Origin: Maribacter cobaltidurans
Lineage (GTDB): Bacteria > Bacteroidota > Bacteroidia > Flavobacteriales > Flavobacteriaceae
Direction of reading: 5' to 3'
Assembly: GCF_002269385.1 (NCBI RefSeq)
Contig: NZ_CP022957.1
Span: 4,145,001-4,209,000 of the forward strand
Length of the DNA stretch: 64,000 nucleotides
Shown: piece after piece, positions 16,710 to 26,067 of the stretch
Layout of the letters: every line of letters starts with the position of its first letter
Position numbering within the stretch: position 1 is the stretch's first letter
The notes under the pieces: generated by a model
The model's input: only the letters and a program-made list of their open reading frames with translations
The model's database searches: none
What the model was told of the DNA's origin: nothing
Translations under genes and position numbers: made by a program

Positions 16710-19604
16710 ATGGAACAAAACCAGTATCAGGATTGGTACCTGACCTACGATGAGTCAATATTGTTGAAGAATAAAAGCTTTCCCCATAAACTGGCTTTTG
16801 CAGTCCAATTGAAACAATATTTATCCACAGGTTCATTTCCTAAAAGTAAATCAAGTTTGGTAAGTGGTCTGGTTTCCCATTTAAGTGAACAGTTGGAGAC
16901 CAATGAATCTATTTTAAATGAGTATGATTGGTCGCAAAGAACCGCAGAACGTCATCGTAAAGAAATATTAAAATTCTTGGGCGTTGAAAAAACAAATGAA
17001 GAACACCGCGAAGATCTTATCGATTTTTTGATTGACGACATCCTTCCCTTTGGAAGTACAAAAACAGAAATCGAAGATGTTTGCCTTAAATGGTTCTTTG
17101 AACATAAACTTTCAGCTCCTACGGAAAAAGTACTTTCCCGTATAATTTCCACTGCACTCTCGAAATTTGAAAACAGATTTTTCGATCAGGTTGCATCATT
17201 GTTGGGAAGGGGTACAACGGAATTATTCGACCGTTGCCTGAGAAGCGATCCAGGCGAAAAGGGTTCGTTTACTTGGCTTCGTTCAGATCCTGGACGTGTT
17301 GGCCTTCTAACCGTTCTTGATGAGCTGGACAAATTGGCATTTATAGAGGATTGCGCAATTCCTATTCAAGAAATCGGTGGGATACATCCCAAGATTAGGG
17401 AAAGATTGTACAAAAGAATAGCTTCGGAATCCGCTTGGGAGATAAGGCGACACCCACCATATATTAGGGATACCCTGATGGGTGTCTTTCTTTTTTCCAG
17501 AAGGCAAAAAATCATAGATGACCTTGTGGATCTTTTCATTCTCATTGTGGGAAAACTATCAAAGAAGGCAAAAAAGAAAGTAGAGACCGCACTGGTAAAG
17601 GAATTGAAACGCGTTTATGGTAAGACGACAATATTGGCCCGAATCGCCGAGGCATCATTGAAGGACCCTAAAGGAACCATCAATAGGGTAATATTTCCCA
17701 TTGCAAATAAATCGAAGCTTTCCGATATCGTCAAGGAGTATAAATATTCCGGTAAGGGTTTCAAAAATGAAATCCATGGATTGGTGCGTTCCAGTTATTC
17801 CTCACATTATCGGAGAATGGTCCCGAAAATATTGGGCAGTCTTACCTTCAGGTCGAACAACGATCTGCACGTACCTATTTTGGACGCGATAGATTGGCTG
17901 TTGGAGAACCCTATGCCAAACTCAAAATTCTCAATGGACGATGACTCGATTCCCACTTCGGACATCATCAAGCCCAGCTTTGTAAAACTTGTCAAAGGGA
18001 TGGGCAAAGGCGATATGGATCGGATAGACTATGAAATAGCAGTACTTGAAGCTTTGAGAAAGAGGCTCCGTTGCAAGGAAATATGGGTTGAAGGAGCCGA
18101 TAGGTACCGTAATCCCGATGAGGATGTACCTAAAGACTTCAATATGAACAGGAAATTTTATTACGACCGGTTGGGCGTAGAGAACGACCCCGTGGAATTT
18201 ACCAAGGGATTAAAGGAAGAAATGGAAATCGCACTGAGAACGTTAAATGAAAACTTGCCGTCCAACAAGTATGTAAGATTACGGCAAAGCGGCATCAAGA
18301 ACATTGTTCTCTCCCCCATGGACCCGCTCGTGGACCCACCGAACATAAATGCGCTCAAGGGAGATGTACAATCCAGATGGCCAATGACATCACTTTTGGA
18401 AATCCTTCGCGAAGCGGACAGTTGGTCCGGGTTCACAAAATTGTTCAAGAGTATCCGGACATCTGAACGTTTGACACCGGAACAGCTCAGAAAAAGACTA
18501 TTGTTGGTTCTTTATGGGCTTGGAACCAATATGGGACTTAAAAGAATAGCGTCAGGTAATAATGTAAGCTACAAGGAGCTCCGTCATGTAAAGAATGTAT
18601 ATGTACACAAAGATTCCCTGCGCAGTGCCATTAGGGAAGTGGCCAATGGGGTATTCTCCGTAAAGGACACCAAACTCTGGGGCGAGGCAACGACCTCATG
18701 TGCCTCCGATTCCAAAAAGTTCGGGTCCTGGGACCAGAACCTGATGGCGGAATGGCACATCCGGTATGGAGGAAGGGGCGTTATGATCTATTGGCACGTG
18801 GACACGCGATCCACCTGCATCTATTCCCAACTAAAGAAATGTTCCTCATCAGAAGTGGCCAATATGATAGAAGGTGTACTCAAGCATTGTACCGATATGA
18901 AGGTGGAAAAACAGTTTGTGGACACCCACGGTCAGAGTGAGGTCGCGTTTGCTTTTTGCAAGCTCTTGGGGTTTGAACTAATGCCAAGGTTGAAGAATAT
19001 TGCCTCCCAGAAACTTTACCTACCCGATATTTCCCTAAAGAAAGAACTTAAAAACCTTTTACCGATACTCAATAGAGGTATCAAATGGGAAATCATCGAG
19101 AGGCAATATGATGAAATGGTAAAATATACCGCTGCTTTGGAACAGGGTACCGCCGACCCTGAATCAATTTTAAAGAGGTTCACCAGGGGTAACGAGAGCC
19201 ATCCGACATACAGGGCCCTGCAGGAACTAGGAAAGGCGGTGAAAACGATATTCCTTTGCAGGTACCTTGCCGATGGGGACATCAGACGTGAAATACACGG
19301 GGGGCTGAACGTGATAGAGAATTGGAACTCTGCCAACGGTTTCATTTTTTTTGGAAAAAGTGGTGAAGTTTCCTCGAACCGATTGGAAGAACAGGAACTA
19401 TCCGTACTTGCACTTCATCTGCTCCAGAACTGTTTAGTCTATGTGAACACACTTATGATCCAACGTGTGGTTTCCGAGAACGGATGGATGGACAGGTTTT
19501 CAAAAGAAGATTACCGAGCATTGAGCCCGTTGATACATGCACATGTGAACCCTTACGGGAAGTTTGAGCTTGATATGGACAAAAACCTCGGTCTGGCCGT
19601 GTAG
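16710..19604 (+). CDS. tnpA: Tn3-family transposase TnpA
   Basis: A 964-aa transposase from ATG 16710; the frame is open to a TTG at 16695. The N-terminal half resembles DUF4158 ([20 protein letters not shown]), and the C-terminal half is the DDE Tn3 catalytic domain. Catalytic residues can be placed at the first Asp ([12 protein letters not shown]), the second Asp ([12 protein letters not shown]) and the Glu ([20 protein letters not shown]), followed by [24 protein letters not shown]. The full length of about 960-1000 aa is normal for the family, and no frameshift or internal stop is seen, so the protein should be functional. It would act on the 57-bp inverted repeats by replicative transposition. 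Confidence 0.95.
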   Translation: MEQNQYQDWYLTYDESILLKNKSFPHKLAFAVQLKQYLSTGSFPKSKSSLVSGLVSHLSEQLETNESILNEYDWSQRTAERHRKEILKFLGVEKTNEEHREDLIDFLIDDILPFGSTKTEIEDVCLKWFFEHKLSAPTEKVLSRIISTALSKFENRFFDQVASLLGRGTTELFDRCLRSDPGEKGSFTWLRSDPGRVGLLTVLDELDKLAFIEDCAIPIQEIGGIHPKIRERLYKRIASESAWEIRRHPPYIRDTLMGVFLFSRRQKIIDDLVDLFILIVGKLSKKAKKKVETALVKELKRVYGKTTILARIAEASLKDPKGTINRVIFPIANKSKLSDIVKEYKYSGKGFKNEIHGLVRSSYSSHYRRMVPKILGSLTFRSNNDLHVPILDAIDWLLENPMPNSKFSMDDDSIPTSDIIKPSFVKLVKGMGKGDMDRIDYEIAVLEALRKRLRCKEIWVEGADRYRNPDEDVPKDFNMNRKFYYDRLGVENDPVEFTKGLKEEMEIALRTLNENLPSNKYVRLRQSGIKNIVLSPMDPLVDPPNINALKGDVQSRWPMTSLLEILREADSWSGFTKLFKSIRTSERLTPEQLRKRLLLVLYGLGTNMGLKRIASGNNVSYKELRHVKNVYVHKDSLRSAIREVANGVFSVKDTKLWGEATTSCASDSKKFGSWDQNLMAEWHIRYGGRGVMIYWHVDTRSTCIYSQLKKCSSSEVANMIEGVLKHCTDMKVEKQFVDTHGQSEVAFAFCKLLGFELMPRLKNIASQKLYLPDISLKKELKNLLPILNRGIKWEIIERQYDEMVKYTAALEQGTADPESILKRFTRGNESHPTYRALQELGKAVKTIFLCRYLADGDIRREIHGGLNVIENWNSANGFIFFGKSGEVSSNRLEEQELSVLALHLLQNCLVYVNTLMIQRVVSENGWMDRFSKEDYRALSPLIHAHVNPYGKFELDMDKNLGLAV

Positions 19605-19752
19605 GGTAATCATCCTCTGTACCAAAAATGGTTCCTTTCATGAAACTCAATTAGTTCATCTGAAATTAAATTAGCTTACAGACTTTTTATTTTAAGAGGT
19701 TGTCATGAATAATTAAGATATATTCCAAATAACGCAAAATACTCTAAAAATT

Positions 19753-19782
19753 TTGTTAAATAAGAATCATATTCTTATTTTC
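19753..19782 (+). promoter_or_regulatory. Candidate promoter of the hydrogenase operon
   Basis: TTG (19753-19755) and TATTTTC (19776-19782) are separated by 20 bp, close to the Bacteroidota TTG / TAnnTTTG promoter arrangement. The -7 element differs from consensus at its last base. Start of hupS is 30 bp downstream. Confidence 0.4.
19758..19780. promoter_or_regulatory. Perfect 23-bp palindrome overlapping the hydrogenase promoter (candidate operator)
   Basis: AAATAAGAAT and its exact complement ATTCTTATTT are separated by CAT. The dyad fills the space between the candidate -33 and -7 elements, a position expected for a repressor. The AT-rich form is broadly like Fur-superfamily operators, but the regulator cannot be named, and none is encoded inside the transposon. 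Confidence 0.55.
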
Positions 19783-19812
19783 ATTACTTTTAAAATAAAT
19801 ATCAAATGACTT

Positions 19813-20775
19813 ATGGCAAATGTACTATGGTTACAAGGAGGTGCATGTAGTGGCAACACAATGTCCTTTTTGAACGCCGAAGAACCAACGGTGGTAGAAC
19901 TTATTACCGATTTCGGGCTAAACATTTTATGGCACCCAACAACCGGTTTACAGATTGGGGACCAAGTTCAAGACCTATTAAAGGATATCCTCGCAGGAAA
20001 AGTGCAGATGGATATTCTTGTTTTTGAAGGCTCGATAATTCAAGGCCCGGATAACACAGGAACCATGAACTTATTCGCTGACCGTCCGATGAAGGACTGG
20101 ATTAAGGAACTCTCAGAAGTTGCGGGCTATGTCGTCGCTATTGGCGATTGCGCAACATGGGGAGGCATACCTGCAGTTCCGCCAAACCCTAGTGAATCTA
20201 CTGGAATGCAATTCCATAAAAAGAACAAGGGTGGGTTCTTGGGCCCTGACTATGTTTCAAAAGGTGGTTTGCCAGTAATAAATATACCAGGTTGCCCTGC
20301 GCACCCAGATTGGATTACTCAAATTCTTGTCGCGATTTCTGTGGGAAGGATAGGCGATGTGCTTATTGATGATTACCACAGGCCAAAAACGTTTTTTACC
20401 GACTTTGTTCAGACAGGTTGTACCAACGTAGTCAACTTTGCACAAAAAGTCGATGGTGGATTTGGCCAAAGGGGTAACGGATGCCTCTTTTACGAGGTTG
20501 GATGTAGAGGCCCAATGACAAGAGCGAGTTGTAACAATATATTGTGGAACAGACAATCTAGTAAAACCCGAGCTAATCATCCTTGTTTGGGCTGTACCGA
20601 ACCTGGCTTTCCACATCACGACCTTATGAAAGGTAGTGTTTTTAAGACCATGAAGTACATGGGTACATTTCCTAAAGAAGTCCCAGAGGGTAGGAACAAA
20701 TTGGCTTACTATTTAGAGGCCGGTTTCCAGAAAGTATTACCTACAAACCATAGGGTTAAGGAAGGTTCAAAATAA
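19813..20775 (+). CDS. hupS: [NiFe] hydrogenase small subunit, group 2a
   Basis: A 320-aa Fe-S electron-transfer subunit of an uptake hydrogenase. It lacks the N-terminal Tat signal and the C-terminal membrane helix of group 1 enzymes, so the enzyme should be cytoplasmic. The proximal cluster site reads ACSGNTMS: Cys12 is present but the second position is Asn15 in place of Cys; the further ligands are Cys113 and Cys161. The distal site has Gln200 (FVQTGC) where group 1 enzymes have His. Other cluster cysteines are 203, 224, 231, 240, 258 and 261. The same replacements occur in cyanobacterial HupS and are typical of group 2a, whose mycobacterial member Huc holds [3Fe-4S] clusters and oxidises H2 at atmospheric levels. 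It starts the hydrogenase operon, 21 bp before hupL. Confidence 0.95.
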   Translation: MANVLWLQGGACSGNTMSFLNAEEPTVVELITDFGLNILWHPTTGLQIGDQVQDLLKDILAGKVQMDILVFEGSIIQGPDNTGTMNLFADRPMKDWIKELSEVAGYVVAIGDCATWGGIPAVPPNPSESTGMQFHKKNKGGFLGPDYVSKGGLPVINIPGCPAHPDWITQILVAISVGRIGDVLIDDYHRPKTFFTDFVQTGCTNVVNFAQKVDGGFGQRGNGCLFYEVGCRGPMTRASCNNILWNRQSSKTRANHPCLGCTEPGFPHHDLMKGSVFKTMKYMGTFPKEVPEGRNKLAYYLEAGFQKVLPTNHRVKEGSK

Positions 20776-20796
20776 TAGCAACGAAAAAGAATAAAA

Positions 20797-22389
20797 ATGT
20801 CAGTAACAGAATTAAATATATCTCCCGTTGGTCGTGTTGAGGGCGATTTGGATGTGAAGGTCTATATTGACAACGGCAAAGTCACACGCGCCCATACGCA
20901 AGCAGCGATGTTCAGGGGTTTTGAGAAAATCATGGCAGGCAAGGATCCACAATCGGGACTCATTGTTACTCCTAGAATTTGTGGTATTTGTGGAGGGTCG
21001 CACCTATATTGTGCATCCTCGGCATTAGATACTGCTTGGGGAACAAAGCTAACCCCAAATGCTCTTTTGTTGAGAGCGATTGGTCAGGCTTCGGAAACCC
21101 TTCAAAGTATCCCAAGATGGTATTATGCGATTTTCGCCACGGATTTAGCTAATAAAAAGTATGCCGATAAACCTTTATATAAGGAAGTGGTAAAACGCTG
21201 GTCCGCCTATGTCGGAGAAACCTTTCAAAAGGGATTGACGGCAAGTGGACTGCCAGTTCAGATTTATGCCTTGTTCGGTGGTCAATGGCCCCACTCAAGT
21301 TACATGGTGCCGGGTGGGGTGATGTGCGCTCCTACCTTAAAGGATATTACCAGAGCTCATGCTATACTCGCACAATTTAAAAACGATTGGTTAGAACCGA
21401 TTTGGTTAGGTTGCTCTATCGAGCGTTATATGGAAATCAAATCTTGGGACGACATGTTGGCGTGGGTCGAAGAAAATGAATCTCAAAAGAATAGTGATCT
21501 GGGATTGTTGATTCGTGCGGGTATCGAATTTGGTTTGGATAAATTCGGTCAAGGTGTTGGTAAATTCTTAGCAACAGGAACATACTTGCATAAAGACAGA
21601 TATAATAATCCAACTATTGAAGGTAGAAATGACGCCTTAATTAGCTCAAGTGGATTCTTTGATGGTGAAAATTATCATGAGTTTGACCACATGAAAGTGA
21701 GCGAGCACGTTAAGCATTCGTGGTATAAAGACCAAGAAGATGGGCTTCACCCTTGGGATGAACCGCTTCCGACACCTATGAAATCGCAGACATTGCATGA
21801 TAGTGACTTTGATAATCAATATAGCTGGGCAAAAGCTCCGCGTTATGACGGACATGCTGCTGAAGCTGGTCCGTTGGCTAGGGTGATTATGAACGCTAAC
21901 CCAAATAATAAGGAACATCAAATTAGAGATCCTTTATTTGGTGATATCATGAAAAAGCTAGGGCCTAGCGTATTCACTAGAGTTCTTGCTAGAGTTCATG
22001 AAGCTCCTAGAATCTATAAATTCATTGAACAATGGTTATCTGAAATTGATTTAGATGGTGAGTTCTACACCAAACCTGTTGAGAAAGACGGCAAAGGTTT
22101 TGGTGCTACGGAAGCAGCAAGAGGAGCCTTAGCACATTGGATTGAAATTAAAGATGGTGTTATCAAAAACTATCAAGTTATGGCCCCAACAACTTGGAAT
22201 GTTGGTCCGCAAGATGGTAATGATAATCCAGGACCTATTGAGACCGCTCTTTTGGGCACAACGATCGAAGACCCATTAGATCCAGTAGAAGTAGGTATTG
22301 TAGCGCGCTCTTTCGATTCATGTTTGGTATGTACGGTACATGCCCATGATGCGCAAAGTGGCGTTGAGCTATCAAGATTCAAATTATAA
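20797..22389 (+). CDS. hupL: [NiFe] hydrogenase large (catalytic) subunit, group 2a
   Basis: A 530-aa catalytic subunit holding the NiFe(CN)2CO site. The N-terminal ligand motif is RICGICGGSH with Cys62 and Cys65 and His69; the C-terminal motif is FDSCLVCTVH with Cys509 and Cys512. A 15-residue tail follows His515 and should be cut off by the maturation protease encoded next. All four nickel cysteines are present, so the protein should be active in H2 oxidation. The motif FDSCLVCTVHAHD is characteristic of the cyanobacterial HupL/Huc lineage. An intrinsic terminator 25 bp downstream suggests that structural subunits are made in excess over the maturation proteins. Confidence 0.96.
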   Translation: MSVTELNISPVGRVEGDLDVKVYIDNGKVTRAHTQAAMFRGFEKIMAGKDPQSGLIVTPRICGICGGSHLYCASSALDTAWGTKLTPNALLLRAIGQASETLQSIPRWYYAIFATDLANKKYADKPLYKEVVKRWSAYVGETFQKGLTASGLPVQIYALFGGQWPHSSYMVPGGVMCAPTLKDITRAHAILAQFKNDWLEPIWLGCSIERYMEIKSWDDMLAWVEENESQKNSDLGLLIRAGIEFGLDKFGQGVGKFLATGTYLHKDRYNNPTIEGRNDALISSSGFFDGENYHEFDHMKVSEHVKHSWYKDQEDGLHPWDEPLPTPMKSQTLHDSDFDNQYSWAKAPRYDGHAAEAGPLARVIMNANPNNKEHQIRDPLFGDIMKKLGPSVFTRVLARVHEAPRIYKFIEQWLSEIDLDGEFYTKPVEKDGKGFGATEAARGALAHWIEIKDGVIKNYQVMAPTTWNVGPQDGNDNPGPIETALLGTTIEDPLDPVEVGIVARSFDSCLVCTVHAHDAQSGVELSRFKL

Positions 22390-22413
22390 CTTCTGACATG
22401 TAGTTTTTTTGAG

Positions 22414-22446
22414 ACTTTCCTGAGGGTGACCTCGGGAAAGTTTTTT
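22414..22446 (+). terminator. Terminator or attenuator between hupL and the protease gene
   Basis: A 12-bp stem (ACTTTCCTGAGG / CCTCGGGAAAGT, one G-T pair) with loop GTGA is followed by six T. The downstream genes start only 22 bp later on the same strand, so it more likely attenuates than fully ends transcription. Confidence 0.8.
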
Positions 22447-22468
22447 ACTTTAATAGAAAGAAAAATAG

Positions 22469-22936
22469 ATGAAAACGGCAATAATGGGATTTGGAAATCC
22501 GGTGCGCAGCGATGATGCAGTAGGCATTTATGTAATAGAACAGTTGCGGGAAAAACTTCCCGATTCTGACGACATAAGCATTATCGATATGGGTACAGCT
22601 GCCTTTGAAGTACTTTTTGGTTTAAAAGGCCATGATAAGATTATTTTGGCAGATGCAGTTCTGAATAGCAATGAACCTGTGGGTACTTTGTTTAAAGTCC
22701 CAGCGGAAGAAGTAATGAAAGCACCTCAAGATGACCCGATGGTTTTTCTCCATGGAATGAAATGGGACCAGGCTTTATCGTACACGAAAAAAATATTACA
22801 AGATGAGTATCCAGAAGATATTCAAGTGTATTTAGTGGCGATTGAAAATACCAAGCTAGAAGTTGATTTGAGTGACGTGGTGAAGGAAGCAGGTGATAAA
22901 GTCGTACAACATATTTTGGAAGAATTAAATTTATAG
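22469..22936 (+). CDS. hupW: Hydrogenase maturation protease (peptidase M52)
   Basis: A 155-aa endopeptidase of the HyaD/HupD/HybD/HupW family that removes the C-terminal tail of the large subunit after nickel insertion. The signature GFGNPVRSDDAVG lies at residues 7-19, with Asp15/Asp16 as a metal ligand; the conserved IIDMGTAAFE and FLHGMKWDQAL segments supply the other metal-binding Asp and His. Length is normal. The gene begins 22 bp after the terminator-like hairpin and 79 bp after hupL. Confidence 0.92.
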   Translation: MKTAIMGFGNPVRSDDAVGIYVIEQLREKLPDSDDISIIDMGTAAFEVLFGLKGHDKIILADAVLNSNEPVGTLFKVPAEEVMKAPQDDPMVFLHGMKWDQALSYTKKILQDEYPEDIQVYLVAIENTKLEVDLSDVVKEAGDKVVQHILEELNL

Positions 22937-22944
22937 ATATCTAC

Positions 22945-23265
22945 GTGAGTGCTAAAATCACCCTGAAGACTTCACATATTTATTTGGACAATGAATTGAT
23001 TCAACCCATCTTCGGAGACATTCATTACGCGTATGTCACCTATGTGGAAGAGCAGAGTAAGGTTTTAATCACTCCTGTTTCGAGTCAATGGTTCGTTAAA
23101 ATGTACAAACCGACTCAGTTTCTATTGAAATCACGTAATTTAAAAGGTGATAAAACCCTAGCTATTCGAGAGATATTGATAGACAATGATTTAGATATGA
23201 CTGACAGGGATTTGGATTATGAAATCATTGAAAAAACGAATTTGATAAAGGTGAGTATCTCATGA
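22945..23265 (+). CDS. Small conserved-looking hydrogenase-cluster protein A
   Basis: A 106-aa protein read from a GTG start (GTGAGTGCT); no in-frame ATG lies nearby. Mixed alpha/beta and soluble, with no cysteines for cluster binding and no recognised domain. It lies 8 bp after the protease gene and overlaps the next ORF by 4 bp, so it is part of the operon. In heterocystous cyanobacteria a set of short genes beside a TPR gene and an NHL gene (asr0689-alr0693 region of Nostoc 7120) precedes hypF and has been proposed to help small-subunit assembly; this gene may correspond to one of those. The correspondence is from gene order, not alignment. Confidence 0.65.
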   Translation: MSAKITLKTSHIYLDNELIQPIFGDIHYAYVTYVEEQSKVLITPVSSQWFVKMYKPTQFLLKSRNLKGDKTLAIREILIDNDLDMTDRDLDYEIIEKTNLIKVSIS

Positions 23266-23519
23266 CAAAACCAAAAAACGACTGGCTAATAGATGCCGAG
23301 GTGCAGTACAAGGTTACCCCTGTAAAAGGACGTTGGGAGGTTTCGCTCATATTTATAAATACCCAAGACCCTAACGAGGTTTTGGTTCAAGTTATCGGTG
23401 ATTACCGTTCGGAACGACTCGCTGAAATCTATGGTAGAAATATACAGCAAACAGCTGCAAAAGACCCACGAGGTACACAAAAAGTAGACAAAGATGCTTA
23501 CGATATTAACAACAACTGA
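23262..23519 (+). CDS. Small conserved-looking hydrogenase-cluster protein B
   Basis: An 85-aa soluble protein with a short beta-rich core (VTPVKGRWEVSLIFINTQDP) and a charged C-terminal tail. No cysteine, signal peptide or membrane segment. It overlaps protein A by 4 bp and the TPR gene by 26 bp, so translational coupling across all three is likely. Function unknown; the position inside the hydrogenase operon suggests an assembly or accessory role. Confidence 0.65.
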   Translation: MTKPKNDWLIDAEVQYKVTPVKGRWEVSLIFINTQDPNEVLVQVIGDYRSERLAEIYGRNIQQTAAKDPRGTQKVDKDAYDINNN

Positions 23520-24975
23520 TGCCATCCTAAAGGTTCAGAAGGCGATTGCATCGGTAGATAGATTGGATGAGTTGGTTGGCATAACCGAGGACGCTGAAAC
23601 TATAGATGACCTGAAAACCTTGGTGGTAGCATCGGATGAAATTACAGTTCCTTTAGATTGGTATGATTTGGAACCGCCTTATATATTTCCTGCGACTCCA
23701 TTTAACAGGCAAAATCTACTGGCCTTGGTTTTCTATAAGCTTGGAAATCATCAAAAGGCCTTTGAGTTTGTTTCTGAAGAACATCCGCTATACCACCACC
23801 TTTTGATTGCAACACATTTGCAATTCGGTTATGAGATTTCGCCTGACATGGTAGATTTTTGTTACAATACATCGCCGCACAACAGTGCAGTTCTAAGTTA
23901 TTATGGTGTCGTAGAAAACCCCAAAAACAATGAGGGACTTAAAAAAGAGTTTTCTGAAGCACTTTCCAAAGCTGAAAATGATGAAGTCAAGGTATTTACG
24001 GCTAAACACTACCTAAATTTACTTCTCGATTCTGGTGAATTGCAGGAGGCAAAACAACTGGCGCAAGAACAATTCGAAATTGCCATTTCAGAAGATGCCA
24101 AAAATGCAATGAATACCCATTTAGCGGGAATTTTAATGGCACAATTACAAGTGCCTTATGATAGTCAAATGTTAGAAGAAGTTCATGAACTGCAGTTAAA
24201 GGCCATTGCTCAATTCGAAGCAAAAGACCTGAAAATACAGGCAGGAATGTTGTTGGTCGATGCAACAGAAATTGCCAATTTTAAGGGAGACTTTGTTGCA
24301 TCCAAAGAACTTATTAATAGAGCGATTCAATATTTTAAAGAAGAAGATATTCCGGAGTTCTTGGGAGAGGCCGGATTCAAAAAAGCGATTCTATTATATA
24401 CTTGGTCAAAGAATGGAAGTCCTCAATATTATAAAGCAGCCATTAATGCTTTTCAGGATGTATTGAAAGTGTTCAAGCGAGATACACATCCTCAGAAATT
24501 TGCAGATGTACATCACAATCTGGCGTTAATTTATTCTGAAATTCCGGTAGGTGCTGACGAGAAACCAATGTGGACGGCCTTTTGTGCATCATCCTTCAAA
24601 GAAGTTCTGGCTTTTTATACAAAAGATAAGTATCCGTATGAAAATGCAATGGCAAGTCATAATTATGCGACAGCGTTAATGCATTTTCCTCCAGCAAAAA
24701 TTCATGACAATCTTGAAAAAGCAGCTGGTCTGTTTGAGGAAGCGCTTGAGGTGAGAACGGCAGAAGCATATCCCTTTGAACGTGCTTTGACCTTGATGAA
24801 TCAATTGGAATTGGGATGGCTTACACATAACGAAACTAGTGAGGAGGAGTTGAAAAAATATGAAGAAATGAAGGAAAAAGCCGAGGAAGTGAAAACTTTG
24901 GTGACAGATGCTGGTATACTAGAACAAGCTGAGAAGCATCTCCAAGAATTGGAAAAAGTAAAAAGTTTAATTTAG
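23494..24975 (+). CDS. TPR-repeat hydrogenase accessory protein
   Basis: A 493-aa soluble helical protein with repeated TPR-like helix pairs (for example KAINAFQDVLKVFKRDTHPQKFADVHHNLALIYSE in pieces, and later EALEVRTAEAYPFERALTLMNQ). No signal peptide. The frame begins within the preceding ORF (26-bp overlap), and HypA starts 7 bp after its stop. TPR proteins are found in group 2a hydrogenase loci of cyanobacteria and actinobacteria and are likely scaffolds for subunit or cluster assembly, but no biochemical role is assigned here. Confidence 0.78.
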   Translation: MLTILTTTDAILKVQKAIASVDRLDELVGITEDAETIDDLKTLVVASDEITVPLDWYDLEPPYIFPATPFNRQNLLALVFYKLGNHQKAFEFVSEEHPLYHHLLIATHLQFGYEISPDMVDFCYNTSPHNSAVLSYYGVVENPKNNEGLKKEFSEALSKAENDEVKVFTAKHYLNLLLDSGELQEAKQLAQEQFEIAISEDAKNAMNTHLAGILMAQLQVPYDSQMLEEVHELQLKAIAQFEAKDLKIQAGMLLVDATEIANFKGDFVASKELINRAIQYFKEEDIPEFLGEAGFKKAILLYTWSKNGSPQYYKAAINAFQDVLKVFKRDTHPQKFADVHHNLALIYSEIPVGADEKPMWTAFCASSFKEVLAFYTKDKYPYENAMASHNYATALMHFPPAKIHDNLEKAAGLFEEALEVRTAEAYPFERALTLMNQLELGWLTHNETSEEELKKYEEMKEKAEEVKTLVTDAGILEQAEKHLQELEKVKSLI

Positions 24976-24982
24976 GAGGGTT

Positions 24983-25330
24983 ATGCACGAAACATCTATC
25001 GTAAATAGCATTATTGCGACTTTGGAACAAGAGTTTGAAGCTGAGAAACTCCAGAAGATGAAAGCAATTCACCTGAAAGTGGGAATCCTTTCGAACATAG
25101 AACCGCGTTTGCTACACAACGCATATGATGTTTATCATTTAAGGGATGGCAGATTTCAGAACGTTGCTTTGAAAATAGAATCGACACAATTGAAAATTCA
25201 ATGTGAAGTTTGCGATCATGTTACCAATGTGGAGAATTACAGGTTTCTATGCGAAAATTGCGAACGACCAAGTAAAAATGTAATCGAAGGGGAGGAAATG
25301 TTGATTCACAAAATAGAATTTGATGACTAG
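24983..25330 (+). CDS. hypA: Hydrogenase nickel incorporation protein HypA
   Basis: A 115-aa nickel metallochaperone. The conserved N-terminus Met-His2-Glu forms the nickel site, and the structural zinc site is Cys74-x2-Cys77 with Cys90-x2-Cys93 (CEVC ... CENC). It delivers nickel to the large subunit with HypB. Length and motif spacing are typical. It begins 7 bp after the TPR gene and ends inside the extended frame of hypB. Confidence 0.93.
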   Translation: MHETSIVNSIIATLEQEFEAEKLQKMKAIHLKVGILSNIEPRLLHNAYDVYHLRDGRFQNVALKIESTQLKIQCEVCDHVTNVENYRFLCENCERPSKNVIEGEEMLIHKIEFDD

Positions 25331-25361
25331 ACCATTAGGTCTTTATAAACACAAAAAAACG

Positions 25362-26060
25362 ATGAGCGTAGATAAATCAACAAAGGCGGCACGAGGAACT
25401 GTGCAATGCGAGAACACTAATATCAATTTGCTCAAAGCAAATGATTTTGTAGCGGATATTATTAAAAAGGAAATGGCTAAAACCAATACTCTTTTAATCA
25501 ACATAACCTCATCAGCAGGTAGTGGTAAGACCACCTTAATGCAGAAAACCGCAGAAAAACTAAAGGATAAAATAACAATGGCCGTGATGGTCGGAGATTT
25601 AGAAACGGAACGTGATGCAGAGCGTATTCGGGAGACCGGCATACATGCCCTGCAGATAGTAACGGGAGGTATTTGCCATCTGGAAGCTCAAATGGTGCAT
25701 CAGGTTTTAGACCAATTCGACTTGGAGAATATTGATTTATTGTTCATAGAAAATGTGGGCAATTTGGTTTGTCCGGCTTCTTTCGATTTGGGTGAAGACT
25801 ATCGCGTTACCTTAATGGCAACAACAGAAGGTGATGACAAGCCCAAAAAGTATCCTAAAATGTTTTTGACCAGCGATATGATGGTCGTTTCAAAAGCCGA
25901 TTTATTGCCTTACGTGCCTTTCTCAGTAGAAGCCGTAATCAAGGATGCGCGAGAGGTAAACCATGAAATAGAAGTGTTACAAGTTTCGTCTACGAACGGA
26001 GAGGGAATAGATGCTTGGTGTGATTGGTTACTGGAGAAAATTGAACGGAAGAAAGGATAA
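25362..26060 (+). CDS. hypB: Hydrogenase nickel incorporation GTPase HypB
   Basis: A 232-aa SIMIBI-class GTPase from ATG 25362 (MSVDKST); the frame extends to 25320 with an overlap of hypA, but the extra residues do not fit the family. The P-loop is SSAGSGKTT, followed by VGDLETERDAERI and the metal-binding GGICHLEAQMV with Cys and His at the nickel/zinc site. The histidine-rich N-terminal stretch and the N-terminal CxxCGC motif of some HypB proteins are absent, so nickel storage is not expected; the separate nickel permease may compensate. It powers nickel transfer to HupL. Confidence 0.92.
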   Translation: MSVDKSTKAARGTVQCENTNINLLKANDFVADIIKKEMAKTNTLLINITSSAGSGKTTLMQKTAEKLKDKITMAVMVGDLETERDAERIRETGIHALQIVTGGICHLEAQMVHQVLDQFDLENIDLLFIENVGNLVCPASFDLGEDYRVTLMATTEGDDKPKKYPKMFLTSDMMVVSKADLLPYVPFSVEAVIKDAREVNHEIEVLQVSSTNGEGIDAWCDWLLEKIERKKG

Positions 26061-26067
26061 TGGCTAA

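Noticed and set aside
22945..23519. The small ORFs as the HucM stalk or a ferredoxin
   Set aside because: Neither has cysteine motifs, membrane helices or the length expected; only position suggests a role.
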